NCBI RefSeq assembly: GCF_901000735.1
Contig: NC_081546.1
Span: 19,157,220 to 19,221,219 of the forward strand
Reading direction: 5' to 3'
DNA from: Corylus avellana
Taxonomy: Eukaryota; Streptophyta; Magnoliopsida; Fagales; Betulaceae
Length of the DNA: 64,000 nt
Below are positions 10,209 to 21,855 of the stretch, one piece after another. The position numbers and the translations under genes are program-made. Position 1 is the first letter of the stretch, and each line of letters starts with the position of its first letter. The notes below the pieces were generated by a model. The model was not told the origin of the DNA and did no database searches. It saw only the letters and a list, made by a program, of their open reading frames with translations.

Positions 10209-12187
10209 ATTGGAAGAAGTGTTCCTTTCTTACTACTACTGTCACTTTCCTTGGATATGTTGTGTCTATTGATGGTGTTCATGCAGATCAATCTAAGGTG
10301 ACAACAATTCTAGAATGGCCAACACCCAAGAGTTTACATGATGTCCGAAGTTTTCACGGATTGGCATCATTCTATCAACGATTCATCCGAAATTTGAGTA
10401 CATTGATTGCACCAATCACATAGTGCTTAAAGGGTCGGGCTTTCCAGTGGACTAAAGAAGCCGATGCAAGCTTTCAATTGGTGAAGAAGAAAATGAAGGA
10501 AGCACATGTTCTCGCTCTTCTAGACTTCGAAAAGATTTTCAAAGTTAATTGTGATGCATCTGGCGTTGGCATTTGAGGTGTCCTAAGCCAAGAGGGACGT
10601 CCGATTGCATTTTTCAGTGAAAAGTTGTTGGGGTCCAAGAAGAACTATTCCACCTATGACTTGGAGTTTTATGCCATTGTACAATCTTTGAAACATTGGC
10701 GTCATTACCTGGTGCAGAAGGAGTTCATCCTTATCAATGACCATTAGGCCCTCAAGTATATCAATGGCCAACAGAAGCTTAGTCGCAAACATGCCAAATG
10801 GGTTGCTTACCTTCAGGAGTTCACTTTTTCTTTACGACACCAATCAGAGAATTTGAATCAAGTTGCTGATGCTCTAAGTAGGAAGGTTGCACTCCTTACT
10901 ACTATGCATACCAAAGTTGTGGGTTTTGACAGTTTCCAAGAGTTGTATATGGAAGATCCTTCATTCGGGAAGATATTTGCTGAGGTATCTGTAGGTAAGC
11001 GCAGTGATTATGTTACTCTTAATGGTTTTCTATTTCGAGGTTTATAACTATGCATTCTGGATAGTTCATTGAGGGAGCAAATAATACGAGAGTTGCATGG
11101 AGAAGGTCACTTTGGGCGAGACAAAACCTTGGCCTTGGTCTCATCAGACTATTATTGGCCCAAGCTAACTAGGGATGTGACACGTTACGTGGAACGATGT
11201 TTTATTTGTCAAAAGTCTAAGGGGACCCTCACAAATGCGAGTCTATACACCCTATTACCAGTGACCGATGGCCCATGGCTTGACGTCAGCATGGAGTTTG
11301 TTTTGGGGTTACCTCGCACTCAAAGGAGCATGAATTCTATTCTTGTGGTGGTTGATCGATTTTTCAAGATGGCTCATTTTGTTGCTTGTCGGAAGACGAT
11401 GGATGCTGCCCGAATTGCTCACCTGTATTTTCAGGAGATTGTTCGCTTGCACGGGGTTCCAAGATCTATTACATCGGACCGAGATACAAAATTCATGAGC
11501 CGTTTTTGGAAGTGCCTATGGGAAAAGATGGGGACCAAGCTTAATTTTAGCAATGCCTACCACCCCCAAACAGATGGTCAAACTAAGGTGGTAAATCGAA
11601 GCTTGGGAAATCTTTTAAGGAGTTTAGCTGGAAATAAGCCAAAGCAGTGGGACCTGGCTTTGTCACAAGTAGAGTTTGCTTACAATCGGTCCAAGAACAG
11701 AACGACTTAATTGAGCCCTTTTAAGATCGTGTATGGGCAAAACCCATCGGGAGTGCTTGACCTAGCACCTATTCCTCGTATTGGTCGATTGAGCATTAAG
11801 GCTGATGAGATGACGGATTATCTCCGAGGAGTTCATGACCAGGTCAAGAAAGCAATAGAAGAGAGCAATGTCAAGGACAAAGCACAATCCGACAGCCACA
11901 GACGCAAGGTAACTTTTGAGGTTGGTGATTTAGTTTGGGTTGTACTCACGCGTTATCGTTTCCTTGTTGGTGAGTATAACAAGCTACAGGAGAGGAAGAT
12001 TGGGTCTTGTGAGATTTTGCAGAAGATAAATGACAATGCATACCGACTACGTCTTCCAAGTCATTTAAAGATCTCCGATGTGTTCAACGTGAAGCATTTG
12101 ACTCCATGTTTTGTTGATGTGGAAAAAGACAACTTGAACTCGAGGGCGAGTTTTTTCGAACCCGGGGAGACTGATGCAGGAGAATAA
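10209..12187 (+). pseudogene. A-family pol 3' part in A2 (RT end, RNase H, integrase), multiple stops
   Basis: Very similar to A1 from 2893 on. It begins after the YFDD active site, so RT is headless. In-frame stops are visible at 10421, 10574, 10745, 11045 and 11708. The integrase HHCC module and first two Asp residues remain, but the catalytic Glu of A1 (GQTE) is Lys here (GQTK), which would abolish strand transfer. The frame ends at 12187, inside the 3' LTR, as in A1. Confidence 0.9.
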
Positions 12188-12556
12188 TAATAATACAGAA
12201 GACTTATTATTTATGCTTTAGTTTTCCTTTTTCAACAAGGATTGGGTTTTTCCTTTCCTATAAGGATTTATTTTCCTTTTCCAATTAGGTGTGCTTTTCC
12301 TTTTCCTTGTTAATTTAGGAGGTGCCTAGCCTATATAAAGGCATCTAGTCTTTGTTATTTTTCAATCCAGTTTATATTATCAATTAAATTTAAGTCTTTC
12401 AGAGTTATTTCTCTGTTTGCTTATTTGGGGCAATTAGGGACTTTCTCTTCCCTATTTGTTATTTTCTCTCTTATTGAATTTCCTTTTCAATCTTCAATTC
12501 TTAGTTTCTGCTCCTATTATACGCCGTCAGAACAATCTTAGTTCTGCCCGACGTCA
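12172..12556 (+). repeat. 3' LTR of A2 (385 bp)
   Basis: TGATGCAGGAG ... CGACGTCA after polypurine GGGGAGA (12164-12170), followed by the TSD GAATG at 12557-12561. Confidence 0.92.
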
Positions 12557-12561
12557 GAATG

Positions 12562-12940
12562 AAACCAAAAATCAAAGAGAAAAACCATGTTGTCATCGAT
12601 TGATGAATCATAAAGCAATGAGATGGGTATTATGTGTACTGCAAGAGAGGGAGAACCGGAGAAGAGAGGCTACCGGCCGGTGGTTTTGATGAATTGGGTG
12701 GGCTGATCCAATGCTATGTGTATATTTTATTAAGTGAAATAAATTGACGTGTCGAAGTTCTATTGGTTGCTGTAAATTAATGGATTTACACCAAATCTTG
12801 ATCGAAGTTATAACCAAAATAATAACCTCTATCAGTCATTAAATTTATGAATTAATCACAACATAGATATTTGACTTTCTTTATGATGTTCATGTAAATA
12901 ATCTTTATGTGATTATCATTATAAAATTAGGATGTTGTGG
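12562..12940. other. Host-like spacer between A2 and the CACTA element
   Basis: No gene recognised. The last 35 bp (TGATTATCATTATA ... GGATG) resemble 21818-21846 on the far side of the CACTA element, so the target lies in locally repeated AT-rich DNA. Confidence 0.45.
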
Positions 12941-12962
12941 CTACACTACAAAAAAACATCAC

Positions 12963-13142
12963 ATTATTGACGTGGCAAACAGTAACTTAAGTTTGCCACG
13001 TCAATAATTTTTGACGTGTCTAAATAAACACGTCAAGAAACAATTTATTGACGTGTCGGGTTTAGACACGTCAAAAAATTTTTGACGTGTCTAAATGCCA
13101 TGTCAAAAAGTTTTGATGTGTCTTTATTCGACACGTCAAAAA
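12963..13142. repeat. 5' subterminal repeat array of the CACTA element
   Basis: About ten direct and inverted copies of TTGACGTGTC or close variants (TGACGTGGC, GACACGTCA) in 180 bp. Such arrays bind the TNPA-type protein in En/Spm; here the ACGT core is conserved in nearly every unit. Confidence 0.85.
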
Positions 13143-14000
13143 TTATAATTAATTATAATTAAAATTAATTAGGTAGTAAATTAATTTTAATTGGTATGAA
13201 AAATTAATTTGATCATATTAGAATAAATTAATTGGTATATACATATACGTATATATCACATGCATGCCAATTAGCTAGTATCATAATCATACTATTGTAT
13301 ACCAATTAATATCATAATCATACTATTGTACAATTAATATTATCACATGCATATGAATCAAACATTTCATTAATATAATATGATATTATCATGCATAAAT
13401 CATTCTAGTAATATTAATATGATAGCCATATTAATTTTTTAAAAATATATAGGGCATACATAATACATGTATTTTATAAGACCCGTAAACCCCACATGAA
13501 CTCGGCCAACACAAAATACAATGTTCGGTGAGTGGATTATTGAGCCTATTTTACTATCTGTACATCTAGAATATTAATTTATTTGTTTTCTAATTAGTTT
13601 TAAGTATATTGTATGTATAATGTGTTATATAAGAGAAAAAAAATGATATAAATGAAAATTTTATAAATTTATCTTGCAATTCTTGATGTGTCACATGTGG
13701 ACACGTAATAAAATGGTGACATATCATTTGAGAACTAAATTTTTGAAAATGAAATTTGGGATATGTAACACTCCTTATATATATATAGCTGTTATGCAAT
13801 TAAAATATATGTTAATAATAAAATAATTTAAATACTTAACCTTATAAAATGAGAGTTAATGTAGTATTTTTTTAAAAATTATATTATTTCAATGTAATTA
13901 AAAAGGAGGAAGGAAGAACTTGGACGGCTAAAAAACATATTAAAAGGGGAGATGAAAAAACAAATTATATTTTTTCAATATAATTTAAAAAACATATTAA
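13143..14000. other. AT-rich spacer within the CACTA 5' region
   Basis: No ORF. Contains a direct repeat of ATCATAATCATACTATTGTA near 13280 and 13308, separated by about 30 bp. Confidence 0.5.
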
Positions 14001-14005
14001 AAAAC

Positions 14006-14118
14006 AAGAACGTGCCACATGTAGCACGTCAAGAACTTCTTGACGTGCCACATGGCACGTCAAGAATTATATTGAAATAATCTAAATCTTGACGTGTCCT
14101 GTATTGACACGTCAAGAA
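14006..14118. repeat. Second subterminal repeat block and transposase promoter region
   Basis: Six more ACGT-core units arranged as short inverted pairs, for example CTTGACGTGCC/GGCACGTCAAG around 14038-14064 and TTGACGTGTC/GACACGTCAA at 14091-14115. It lies just upstream of the presumed transcript start of the transposase gene, so TNPA-like binding could also control transcription. Confidence 0.75.
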
Positions 14119-14125
14119 GCTCCTC

Positions 14126-14159
14126 GGGAAGGCGCAATTCCAACTAGTAGCGCCTTCCC
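14126..14159. promoter_or_regulatory. Perfect 10-bp hairpin at the transposase 5' end
   Basis: GGGAAGGCGC (14126-14135) and its exact complement GCGCCTTCCC (14150-14159) flank a 14-nt loop, between the last subterminal repeat and a CT-rich leader. Confidence 0.65.
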
Positions 14160-15347
14160 TCTCCTTTGCTTTTTTCTTTCTTTCTTTCTTTTTCCTTCCC
14201 TCTCTTTCTCTCCCCCGCGCTTCAGCTCCCCTCCGCCAGTTTTTTTTCACCTCTAGCCGGCCGTTTTTCACACAGCCCTCCCCTCCACATTTCTTTCTCT
14301 CACCCACGTTCTCTCTCTCACCCTCTCTCTCTCTCAGTGGTTCTCTTTCCAGCCGTCACCACCGTGGCTCCCTCCGACAAGCACGAGCTCTCCCTCCGGC
14401 GGCCTCTCACGCGTTCTCCGGCCTCTCCAAAATCAGGTATACATATATATTTTACAGTGTATATTATTATATATTATTGATGTAGTTATATTAGCAAATT
14501 AGTTTTACATGTTAGCTAATTAATTTATTTGTTTGAGATATATGCTTTGTATTATTTGTTTGACATATATGTTTTGTATGGTGGGAATATTGTTTAATGT
14601 ATTTGCATGCATGCATGCATGCAAAATTACGTAGAAAAATTTGTTGAAATTAGGTTTTTTTGTGCAGATTTTTGCATTTAGATTTAGACCCATATTTGTG
14701 TAAGTTTTGCTTTTGCACATTATCAGAACCAAAAAACCAAAAAACTTGCTTAAACCAAAAAAATAATAATAATAATAACAAATGCATATCCATTTTGGTC
14801 GTTAATTTATGTTTAGATTTTGAAAATTTAGAATAAGTATGTAAGTGTTAAGAACGAAAAACAAAGGAAAAAACAAAAGAAAACAAATAACATAGTTAGC
14901 TGGATTTATTTTATCTATGGTCCCCATATATAACAAATGCATAAATGTTATAATAAATGAAAAAAAAAAAAACAACATTTAACCTTGCTAGCTATATCTA
15001 ATTGATCTTGGGTCTCCATATATAAAAAATTCATTTAGGTCTTACAAATTTAGATTATGTAAATGTCATAAAAAAATGAAAACAAGAAAATTACAACAAA
15101 TAAGATAGCTAGATCTATTTTATGTAGGGTCCCTATGTATAACAAATGTATTTACATTTGGACCTTAATTTTGTTTATGTTTTGCAAATTTAGATTATGT
15201 AGATGTTATAATTAAAACTAAATGTATGTGTTTATTTGTTAAAAATAAACAAAAAACTGAAATGATGTAATTAAAGAAATACTGTAAAAAAAAAAACAAA
15301 CTAGCTAACTTAGATTTATTTTATTCAAGTAAGGTTCTAGTAACTAA
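14160..15347 (+). other. Presumed 5' UTR exon and intron of the TNPD-like gene
   Basis: CT-rich leader typical of plant 5' UTRs (14160-14436), then a donor-like CAG|GTATAC at 14434-14442 and roughly 900 bp of AT-rich sequence to an AG just before the first ATG. No start codon with a long frame precedes 15352. The splice sites are inference from sequence only. Confidence 0.4.
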
Positions 15348-15351
15348 AGCT

Positions 15352-18300
15352 ATGGACAAGAGTTGGATGACAAAGTCTAGAGGTACGAGGGAATACAGAG
15401 ACAGGTGTAGATTATTCGTGGACTTTGCAGTTAAGAACTGTACAATCCCTGATGGAAAAATTCACTGCCACTATAAGGCGTGTCATAATAAGCAGCACCA
15501 CCCGCCGGGTTTCGTATTTGACCACTTGACAGGGGTAAAGAAATAATGACTGCATACAAAAACTGGTATTATCACGGTGAGAAGGCTGTTCGGTCTCCTG
15601 TTGCAATCTCTAATTCGACTACCATGATCACAGATGAGGGTATAAGCACAACACAATGTGAAAACATGCAGACAATGTTGTGTGATCTATTCGGCATGCA
15701 CGGTGTCATGGAAGACAATTGTGAGCTTGAAGTGGTGGTGCAGGGGGATGAAGAAACTGTGAATGAAGAAGCCGACGATGGTGACGTACTAAAGTACTAC
15801 AACTTGCTTAAAAAGGCAGAGAAGCCACTTCATGATGGGACCAAACATAGCAAGCTTAATGCTACTGTATATCTGTACAACTTGAAGTGTGTTGGCGGAC
15901 TTAGTAACGCAATATTCTCATCTTTCCTTGAGTTTATCAATCAGTTGCTGCCTCCGAGTGATGAAGCTTTGCCGGTGAATACATATGAGGTGAAAAAGTT
16001 TCTAAGAGATATGGGCCTCGGGTATGAGAAGATCTCGGCATGTCGTGATGATTGTATGTTATTCTAGAAGAACAATAAGGATTTAGATACATGTACTGTT
16101 TGTGGAGTATCTAAGTGGAAGGATGAAATTCATTTGGATGAGGATGGTCAACCCATATCATTGACTAAGAAATGCCCGGTCATGGTGTTGCGGTGGTTTC
16201 TACTCATGACACGACTATAGAGACTATTTATGTCAGAGCATATTGCCCCCTATATGAGGTGGCATGCAGAAGGCCGGACTAAGGACGGTGTATTGAGGCA
16301 TTTGGCTGATGGTGAAACATGGAGGGCATTCGAAAATTTACATCCAGACTTCTCAGCGAACAGCAGGCACGTCATGCTTGGACTAACCTTAGATGGATTT
16401 AATCCATTTGGAAACATGAGCACATCCCACAACACTTGGCCTGTAATGCTTGTACCGTAAAACTTGCCTACTTGGACGTGCATGAAACAAATGCCATTTA
16501 TACTATCCTGATAATCCCAGGCCCAAAGTCACCTGGAATGGATATAGATGTCTACCTTCGACCCTTAATGGAGGAGTTACAAGAACTATGGACTGTAGGT
16601 GTACGCATATTTGACGTCTCCACGAAAAAGAACTTTGTGTTGCGAGCGCAGTTGATATGGCAATTAATGACTTCCCGGCATATGCAGATTTGTCCGAGTG
16701 GCCTAAAAGGGGTGAGAAGGCATGTCCCTGCTGTATGTACTCGACAAGGTCCAGAAGGTTAAAACATGGCAAGAAATCTTGTTATATGGGGCACAGGCGA
16801 TACTTCCCTATGGATCATCCGTGGAGGAGGAACAAAAGATCATTTGACGGCAAGCAAGAATTAGAATGTGCCCCCGATGTGCCAAATGGAGATGAAATCC
16901 TTAGACAATTGGAAGATATGACATTTGAGGATGAGAATGCCGGTAAAGCAAGGACGGATAATAAGAAAAAAGACAAGAAACGGAAGAAGAGTGGGCCTAC
17001 AGAAAGAGGAGGCGAGACTGCTAACGTATTATGGAAGAAGAAAAGTGTTTTCTTTAGGTTACCGTATTGGAAAAATAATCTATTGTGGCACAACCTTGAT
17101 GTCATGCACATTGAGAAAAGTGTGGACAACATACTTGGCACAATACTGGACATTCCAGGGAAAACGAAGGACAAACTCCAAGCCCGCACAGACTTGCAAG
17201 AAATGGGGTTGAGACATACACTTCATCCGTACACGGACGAGGATGGTCAAACATATATGCCCACAACTTGCCACACGATGTCTAAGGACGAGAAAACACA
17301 TTTTTGAAAGTGCTTCAAAATGTAAGGGTGCCAGATAGATATACCTCGAACATTTCCTGATGTGTACGACTTAGTGATCGTACGATATCCGGTTTGAAGA
17401 GCCATGACAATCACGTCATTATACAACAACTTCTCCCTATTGCATTGCATGGATCACGGCCAGGTAATGTGGTTAGACCACTTGTCGAGATGTTTGCATT
17501 CTTCAGGGGCCTATGTTCAACGTCATTGACACAAAAGGATATGGACTGACTAGAGGGTGACATTTGTATGACTTTGTGCCAGATGGAATAGGTCTTCCCC
17601 CCAAGTTTTTTTTACCATAATAGTTCACTTGGTCGTGCATCTTGTCAGTGAATGCCGACTCGGTGGACCGGTAGAGTATAGGTGGATATATCCGGCAGAG
17701 AGGTAAAATAACTTTACGATTATTCATCAATTTATTTTTCCTCTGTTATAAAATTGTCATTAACTGTAATGAATGCATTATGTTCATATGTAGGAGCCTT
17801 GGGGGGTTCAAATCTAATGTTCACAATAAAGCAGCTCCTGAAGGCTGCATTACGGAGGGCTACATAGCAACTGAGTTGGTGGCGTTCTGCTCGAGGTATT
17901 TAGACAATGTACTAACATTTCACAATAGAGCTCAAAAAAACCCAGATGGTTCAAAGGGGGCAGGAACATGAGTCATCCTTGACCGTGTCACATTGACACA
18001 AATTCACCGATACATTATGTTTAACTCGGACGAGTTCCTTCAACTACGGACGTAAGTCGTGTTAGTAGTCTATGCAACTTCAATATCACCTTGCACCCTT
18101 AGTTGTGAATTATAATAGAATTTATATTCTGTATTGTAGGGTGCACATGGATACACTTAGGCGATCATGCAATAAGGGGTGAACGACGGAGGATCAGTTG
18201 GAAACCCTACATCAAGCGCTGTTCTGCGATTGGTACCTTGACTACGTAAGACTACCGTGATGTTTGACTATTACAGTCTGATTATATTTACTTATTGATT

Positions 18301-18950
18301 CATAACAACTAACAAAACTAACTTCTTTATGGTCAATTGTACGTAATATACTCGCAGATCGATCGATTGGACGATCGACGCAAGAAAGAAATAGGTGACA
18401 AACTAGTAATGCATTGTAGAGGGCCGGAGAAGACAGCTACCAGATATAACAGATATGTGGTTACGGGAAGCTGTTTCGCACTATTGCATTCGATGCCGGA
18501 AAGAGGACGCAAAACAGTGGCGTGTGCTTGTTGACTGTTGCTGGCGAAACATACTATGGAAAGTTGACGAAAATAATTAAGGTGGAGTACTTCAACAGGA
18601 CCAAGTATGTTTTGTTCAAGTGTGATTGGGCGAATAACACGAGGGACAGGGTGTACAAGGTAGACGAGTATGGCATGACGCTTGTCAGCTTCAAAAGCCT
18701 TGTCCACCAGGGCCAGAAAATTACTGATGAGCCGTATGTGCTAACGTCACAAATTGACCAAGTATTTTACGTCGAAGATGAAAGGGACCTTGATTGGGCT
18801 TGTGTTGTAAGGACTAAACCTAGAAACGTATACGCCGTTGGTCAAGGTGAAGGTCCTGAAGATGAATGTGCCAACTACCACGAGTGTGAGCCGTTCCTAT
18901 TGACCATCAATAATGAAGTGGATCCGCAGGATGACATTGACTACGTCTGA
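15352..18950 (+). pseudogene. TNPD/TNP2-like CACTA transposase, broken
   Basis: Starts MDKSWM (transposase-associated domain, to about 15590), then a Transposase_21-type core in several frames: CRDDCMLF, SEHIAPYMRWHAEGRT, GFNPFGNMSTSHN, KSPGMDIDVYL, CPCCMYSTRS, CYMGHRRY and LPYWKNN..HNLDVMHIEK. After two introns (about 17703-17791 and 18051-18139) comes a DUF4216 domain (18522-18950: GETYYGKLTKIIKVEY, YVLFKCDWANNT, QVFYVEDERD). Breaks include a frameshift near 15540, TAG at 16065, a stop near 16457, frame changes near 16440 and 16660, and more between 17305 and 17700. The intact family protein recognises the terminal repeats and cuts the element ends in the nucleus. This copy cannot make it. 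Confidence 0.88.
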
Positions 18951-19130
18951 CAAGACTTAGATCTAATATAATCGTATGTGGTTAAAAAAATTTGCTGTAA
19001 TAATATATATAGTTCACATTAATTGACTTGTTTTATGTTATTTATTTCTACATTGATTGGTTATTGTGGTGCATATTTTATCTATTGTATACATAATTAA
19101 TTGGGTGCGTTATGTGTTTCACAGGTTCAT

Positions 19131-20788
19131 ATGAGTACTAGGGGAAAGTGTAGACGACGGAGGCCCCCGTATGTAGAGGACCAAGAGCATAGACCAGTAC
19201 TTCCTGAGCATGTGGAAGGGTCTCAGTCCTATCAATTTCAGCTAGTTCCGTACGACACGTAGCACCCATATGATTCGCTTACTCCGCTGCCTACGATGAG
19301 CGAGTTAGGGATTTGTGCACATGGCGATGTAGAGCGGTTGTTCCCCCTGAGGAGAACACAGGTGTCCCATACAGTGAGCCATCGCAGCCGAATGACAGCG
19401 AGACAGTACAATCCGGAGGACGTGGATGATGGGACAGGTGCCACGCATGATTTGCAACCCGATGACCCTCCATAAGTGTTTGGCAGTCGCCAGCTCTGGA
19501 CAACAAGTAAGTATATATACTTCAAATACCAATATTGAATACGTATATAATTTATGTAGTTACTATTGAATTTCAAATAATTAACATTTGCAATTATTAA
19601 TATGTTAGGCATCGGGCGAGACAAGTGCATCCATATTCAGGTGGTGACCATTCCACTATTGAATAAGACATGGGATGTCCCCACTGGGCAAAAGATTGCG
19701 TGTGAGTACAATAGGGCGTGGCAGCCCGTAAAATTTACCGGGATGAAATTCCGAAGGATGACCCACAACATCATAAGGAATGGGAAGTATGCTGCCTACA
19801 TGAATGCATTGCAAGTAAAAAACAACATACCTCACTGCACTGGGTCGATGAGTTTCGCTAAGCCGGCACATGAAGAGGTATTTGTCGTATTTACCGCTGC
19901 ATATATATATATATAACCGGTTGTTTAGGCCTTTTGTTTTTTTTTTTTTTTTATTGTTTTGTTTTTTTTATGTAGACCTTATCTTTGGGCACTACTCCGA
20001 CTCGAGTGCAAAATTACATCTCAACACACACGATGATGGATGGTGGCTATCAAAATGAAGTGGTCAGGGAGAGATGTGTAAGTACTCACTGATATATATT
20101 TTAATAAATTATTTATGATTAGCCTTCCTTAGATGAGATACTAACTTGTTATTTAACGTACATGAGAGGATGACGGAATTGATACCCACTGACCCAGCAT
20201 TGACGTCGAGCGTGACTGAAAGGATGGTGCGGTGGACACCTAATGACGCATATGCTTAGGCGCATGTAAATAAGCCTGAGTACGCTGGCAGGGTCCGACA
20301 GGTGGGTCAAAATGTTTTGTTGGTGTAGGGTAGTATACATTCGTACTATACACCATCTTAGGCACGGTCTCAGAATCCTGGGAGCTCATCGTTGTCACAG
20401 ATGACAGATAGGATTAGAGAACTTGAAGAGGAGTGGGCACAACAAATACGTGCGATGGATGAGATGGTTAAGCAGATTGAAGAATAAAAAGCTCAGATAG
20501 CAGAGAAAGATGCCATCTTTGAGGCCCGTTTCCGCCAGCTTAAGGCCATGCTCTCGTCGACCTCTGGATCTGTGCCCCACAGAGGTAATGATATACTTTG
20601 TGCTGTTTTTCTAACAGTTGTTAACTGTTAGAAACCCCTAGTCTTCACAAAAGTCTCAGTTAGCAACGCTTTGTTACAGTAGTCCATTTTAGAACTAACA
20701 TATATTTGCATCACTGTATAGCTGTGCTTTGAATTTTTTTTATTGATTATTATTGGTTCACAACTCATTTGCAGGTAATGCAGATTAA
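19131..20788 (+). pseudogene. Transposase_24 (TNPA-like, Ptta/En/Spm) gene, broken
   Basis: ATG at 19131 (MSTRGKCRRRRPPYV) just after an AG acceptor. Exon 1 runs to about 19506 (donor GTAAGT, with internal stops near 19259 and 19474). Exon 2 starts at 19609 (GIGRDKCIHIQVVTIPLLNK, TWDVPTGQKIACEYN). Then come a coiled-coil-like segment (RIRELEEEWAQQIRAMDEM, 20412-20486, stop after it) and a final exon GNAD ending in TAA at 20786-20788. A block of about 500 bp present in the second CACTA copy (63421-63919) is missing at 19790, joining IIRNGKY straight to AAYMNAL. Its relatives bind the subterminal repeats and help transposition. Stops and the deletion make it a pseudogene. Confidence 0.85.
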
Positions 20789-20789
20789 G

Positions 20790-21495
20790 CGTTGGGGGAT
20801 GACTATGTTGAGTTGGGCTGAGCACGTCGTTTCTCATCATTGTTTGTTAAGTTTTATATAATTTTTTGTATATTTGTTTGTATATAGTCGTTTGTTGATG
20901 TATATAGTTAGATCAAACTATATGTTTGTTGAAACTAATTGGAACTTTTTTGTAGCAGATAGAACAGAGATAGTTTGATTGTATATTTGTTTTGTCTTGT
21001 GTTGGAACGTATTTTCGATGTATATATTTGTTTTGTTCTGTGTTGTGTTGGAACGTAGTATATGTGTTGGAATTTTGTTTAATAAAACTGTATTGGAATT
21101 TCATATGCATTGAATGTATTGGAAATTGGATTTATATTAGATATTGGATATATATTGGATATTGGATATGTATTGGATATTATATATATATTGTATATGT
21201 ATTGGATATTGTATATTGGATATGTATTGGATATTGGATATATATTGGATATGTATTAGATATTGTATATTGGATATGTATTAGATATTGTATATGTATT
21301 AAGTAGTGTATATTGGATATTGGATATTGTATATTGGATATGTATTGTATATTGGATATGTATTGGATATTGGATATTGGATATTAGAATTGTATTTGGA
21401 TATTGGAATTGTAATTGTATTTGAATATCAGGTTAATATGTAAATCTGGGTACTTAATATAGAAAATATTTAATTGAAAAAAAAAAGAAAAGATT
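20790..21495 (+). repeat. Minisatellite of TATTGGATATG-like units inside the CACTA 3' region
   Basis: From about 21107 to 21420 the sequence is a degenerate array of TATTGGATAT / TGTATTGGATATG words. The open frame across it (20992-21306) is a product of the repeat, not a gene. 20790-21106 is AT-rich 3' flank of the TNPA-like gene. Confidence 0.8.
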
Positions 21496-21690
21496 TTTGA
21501 CATGTCAAACGGACGTCAAAAGATGTGGCAAAACTACCACATCAAAAAAATGTTTTTTGACGTGTTGGTCTTTGACACGTCAAAATTTTTTGACATGGCA
21601 GTGTTGCCACGTCAAAAACTTTGATTTTTTAACACCCCCCTTTTAACTGTTTAGACACGTCAAAAGGCACATGTCAGAAACCCCGAGTCA
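21496..21690. repeat. 3' subterminal repeat array of the CACTA element
   Basis: About eight ACGT-core or close units (TTGACGTGTTGG, GACACGTCAAAA, GCCACGTCAAAA, GACATGTC) in both orientations, mirroring the 5' array. Confidence 0.83.
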
Positions 21691-21855
21691 AAAAATACTC
21701 AATTTTTGTAGTGCTATTCCTAAAAAAATTATAATAATCATAACTTCAATAACATCTAATTTCCATATAGATGCCAAAAATTCATCTATGAAGTTTTACA
21801 AAACTGTCTTTACTTGATTATCATTATGACTTAGGATGCTGTGACTATTCCCAAG

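Larger units (their letters stand above)
7967..12556 (+). mobile_element. Chimeric LTR retrotransposon A2: A-family ends around a gag-only family B core
   Basis: Flanked by a perfect 5-bp TSD, GAATG, at 7962-7966 and 12557-12561, so the whole unit was inserted at once. Order: A-family 5' LTR (7967-8368), primer-binding site (8371), a gag unlike that of A1 (8400-9617), polypurine tract (9931-9940), a complete unrelated LTR (9941-10208), the 3' part of A-family pol from within RT (10209-12187), and an A-family 3' LTR (12172-12556). It has no protease and no RT active site, and integrase has lost its catalytic Glu, so it could move only with enzymes supplied by another copy. Both outer LTRs share many variants absent from A1, so they belong to the same subfamily. 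Confidence 0.88.
12944..21713 (+). mobile_element. CACTA (En/Spm) DNA transposon, 8.77 kb
   Basis: Terminal inverted repeat CACTACAAAAAAAC at 12944 and its complement TTTTTGTAGTG ending at 21713. A 3-bp TSD, CTA, lies at 12941-12943 and 21714-21716, as expected for CACTA elements. Both ends carry arrays of TGACGTG/CACGTCA subterminal repeats. It encodes, in order, a TNPD-like transposase and a Transposase_24 (TNPA-like) protein, both broken. It is a former autonomous element now needing outside enzyme. Confidence 0.93.

Noticed and set aside
13143..14000. Second transposon nested in the CACTA 5' end
   Set aside because: The AT-rich spacer looked like an insertion between two subterminal arrays, but no terminal repeats or TSD were found.
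14029..14480. ORFs on both strands in the CACTA 5' region
   Set aside because: Low-complexity CT-rich leader read in both directions; no domain and no conserved start.
20992..21306. 104-codon plus-strand ORF
   Set aside because: Translation of a TATTGGATATG minisatellite; purely repetitive.
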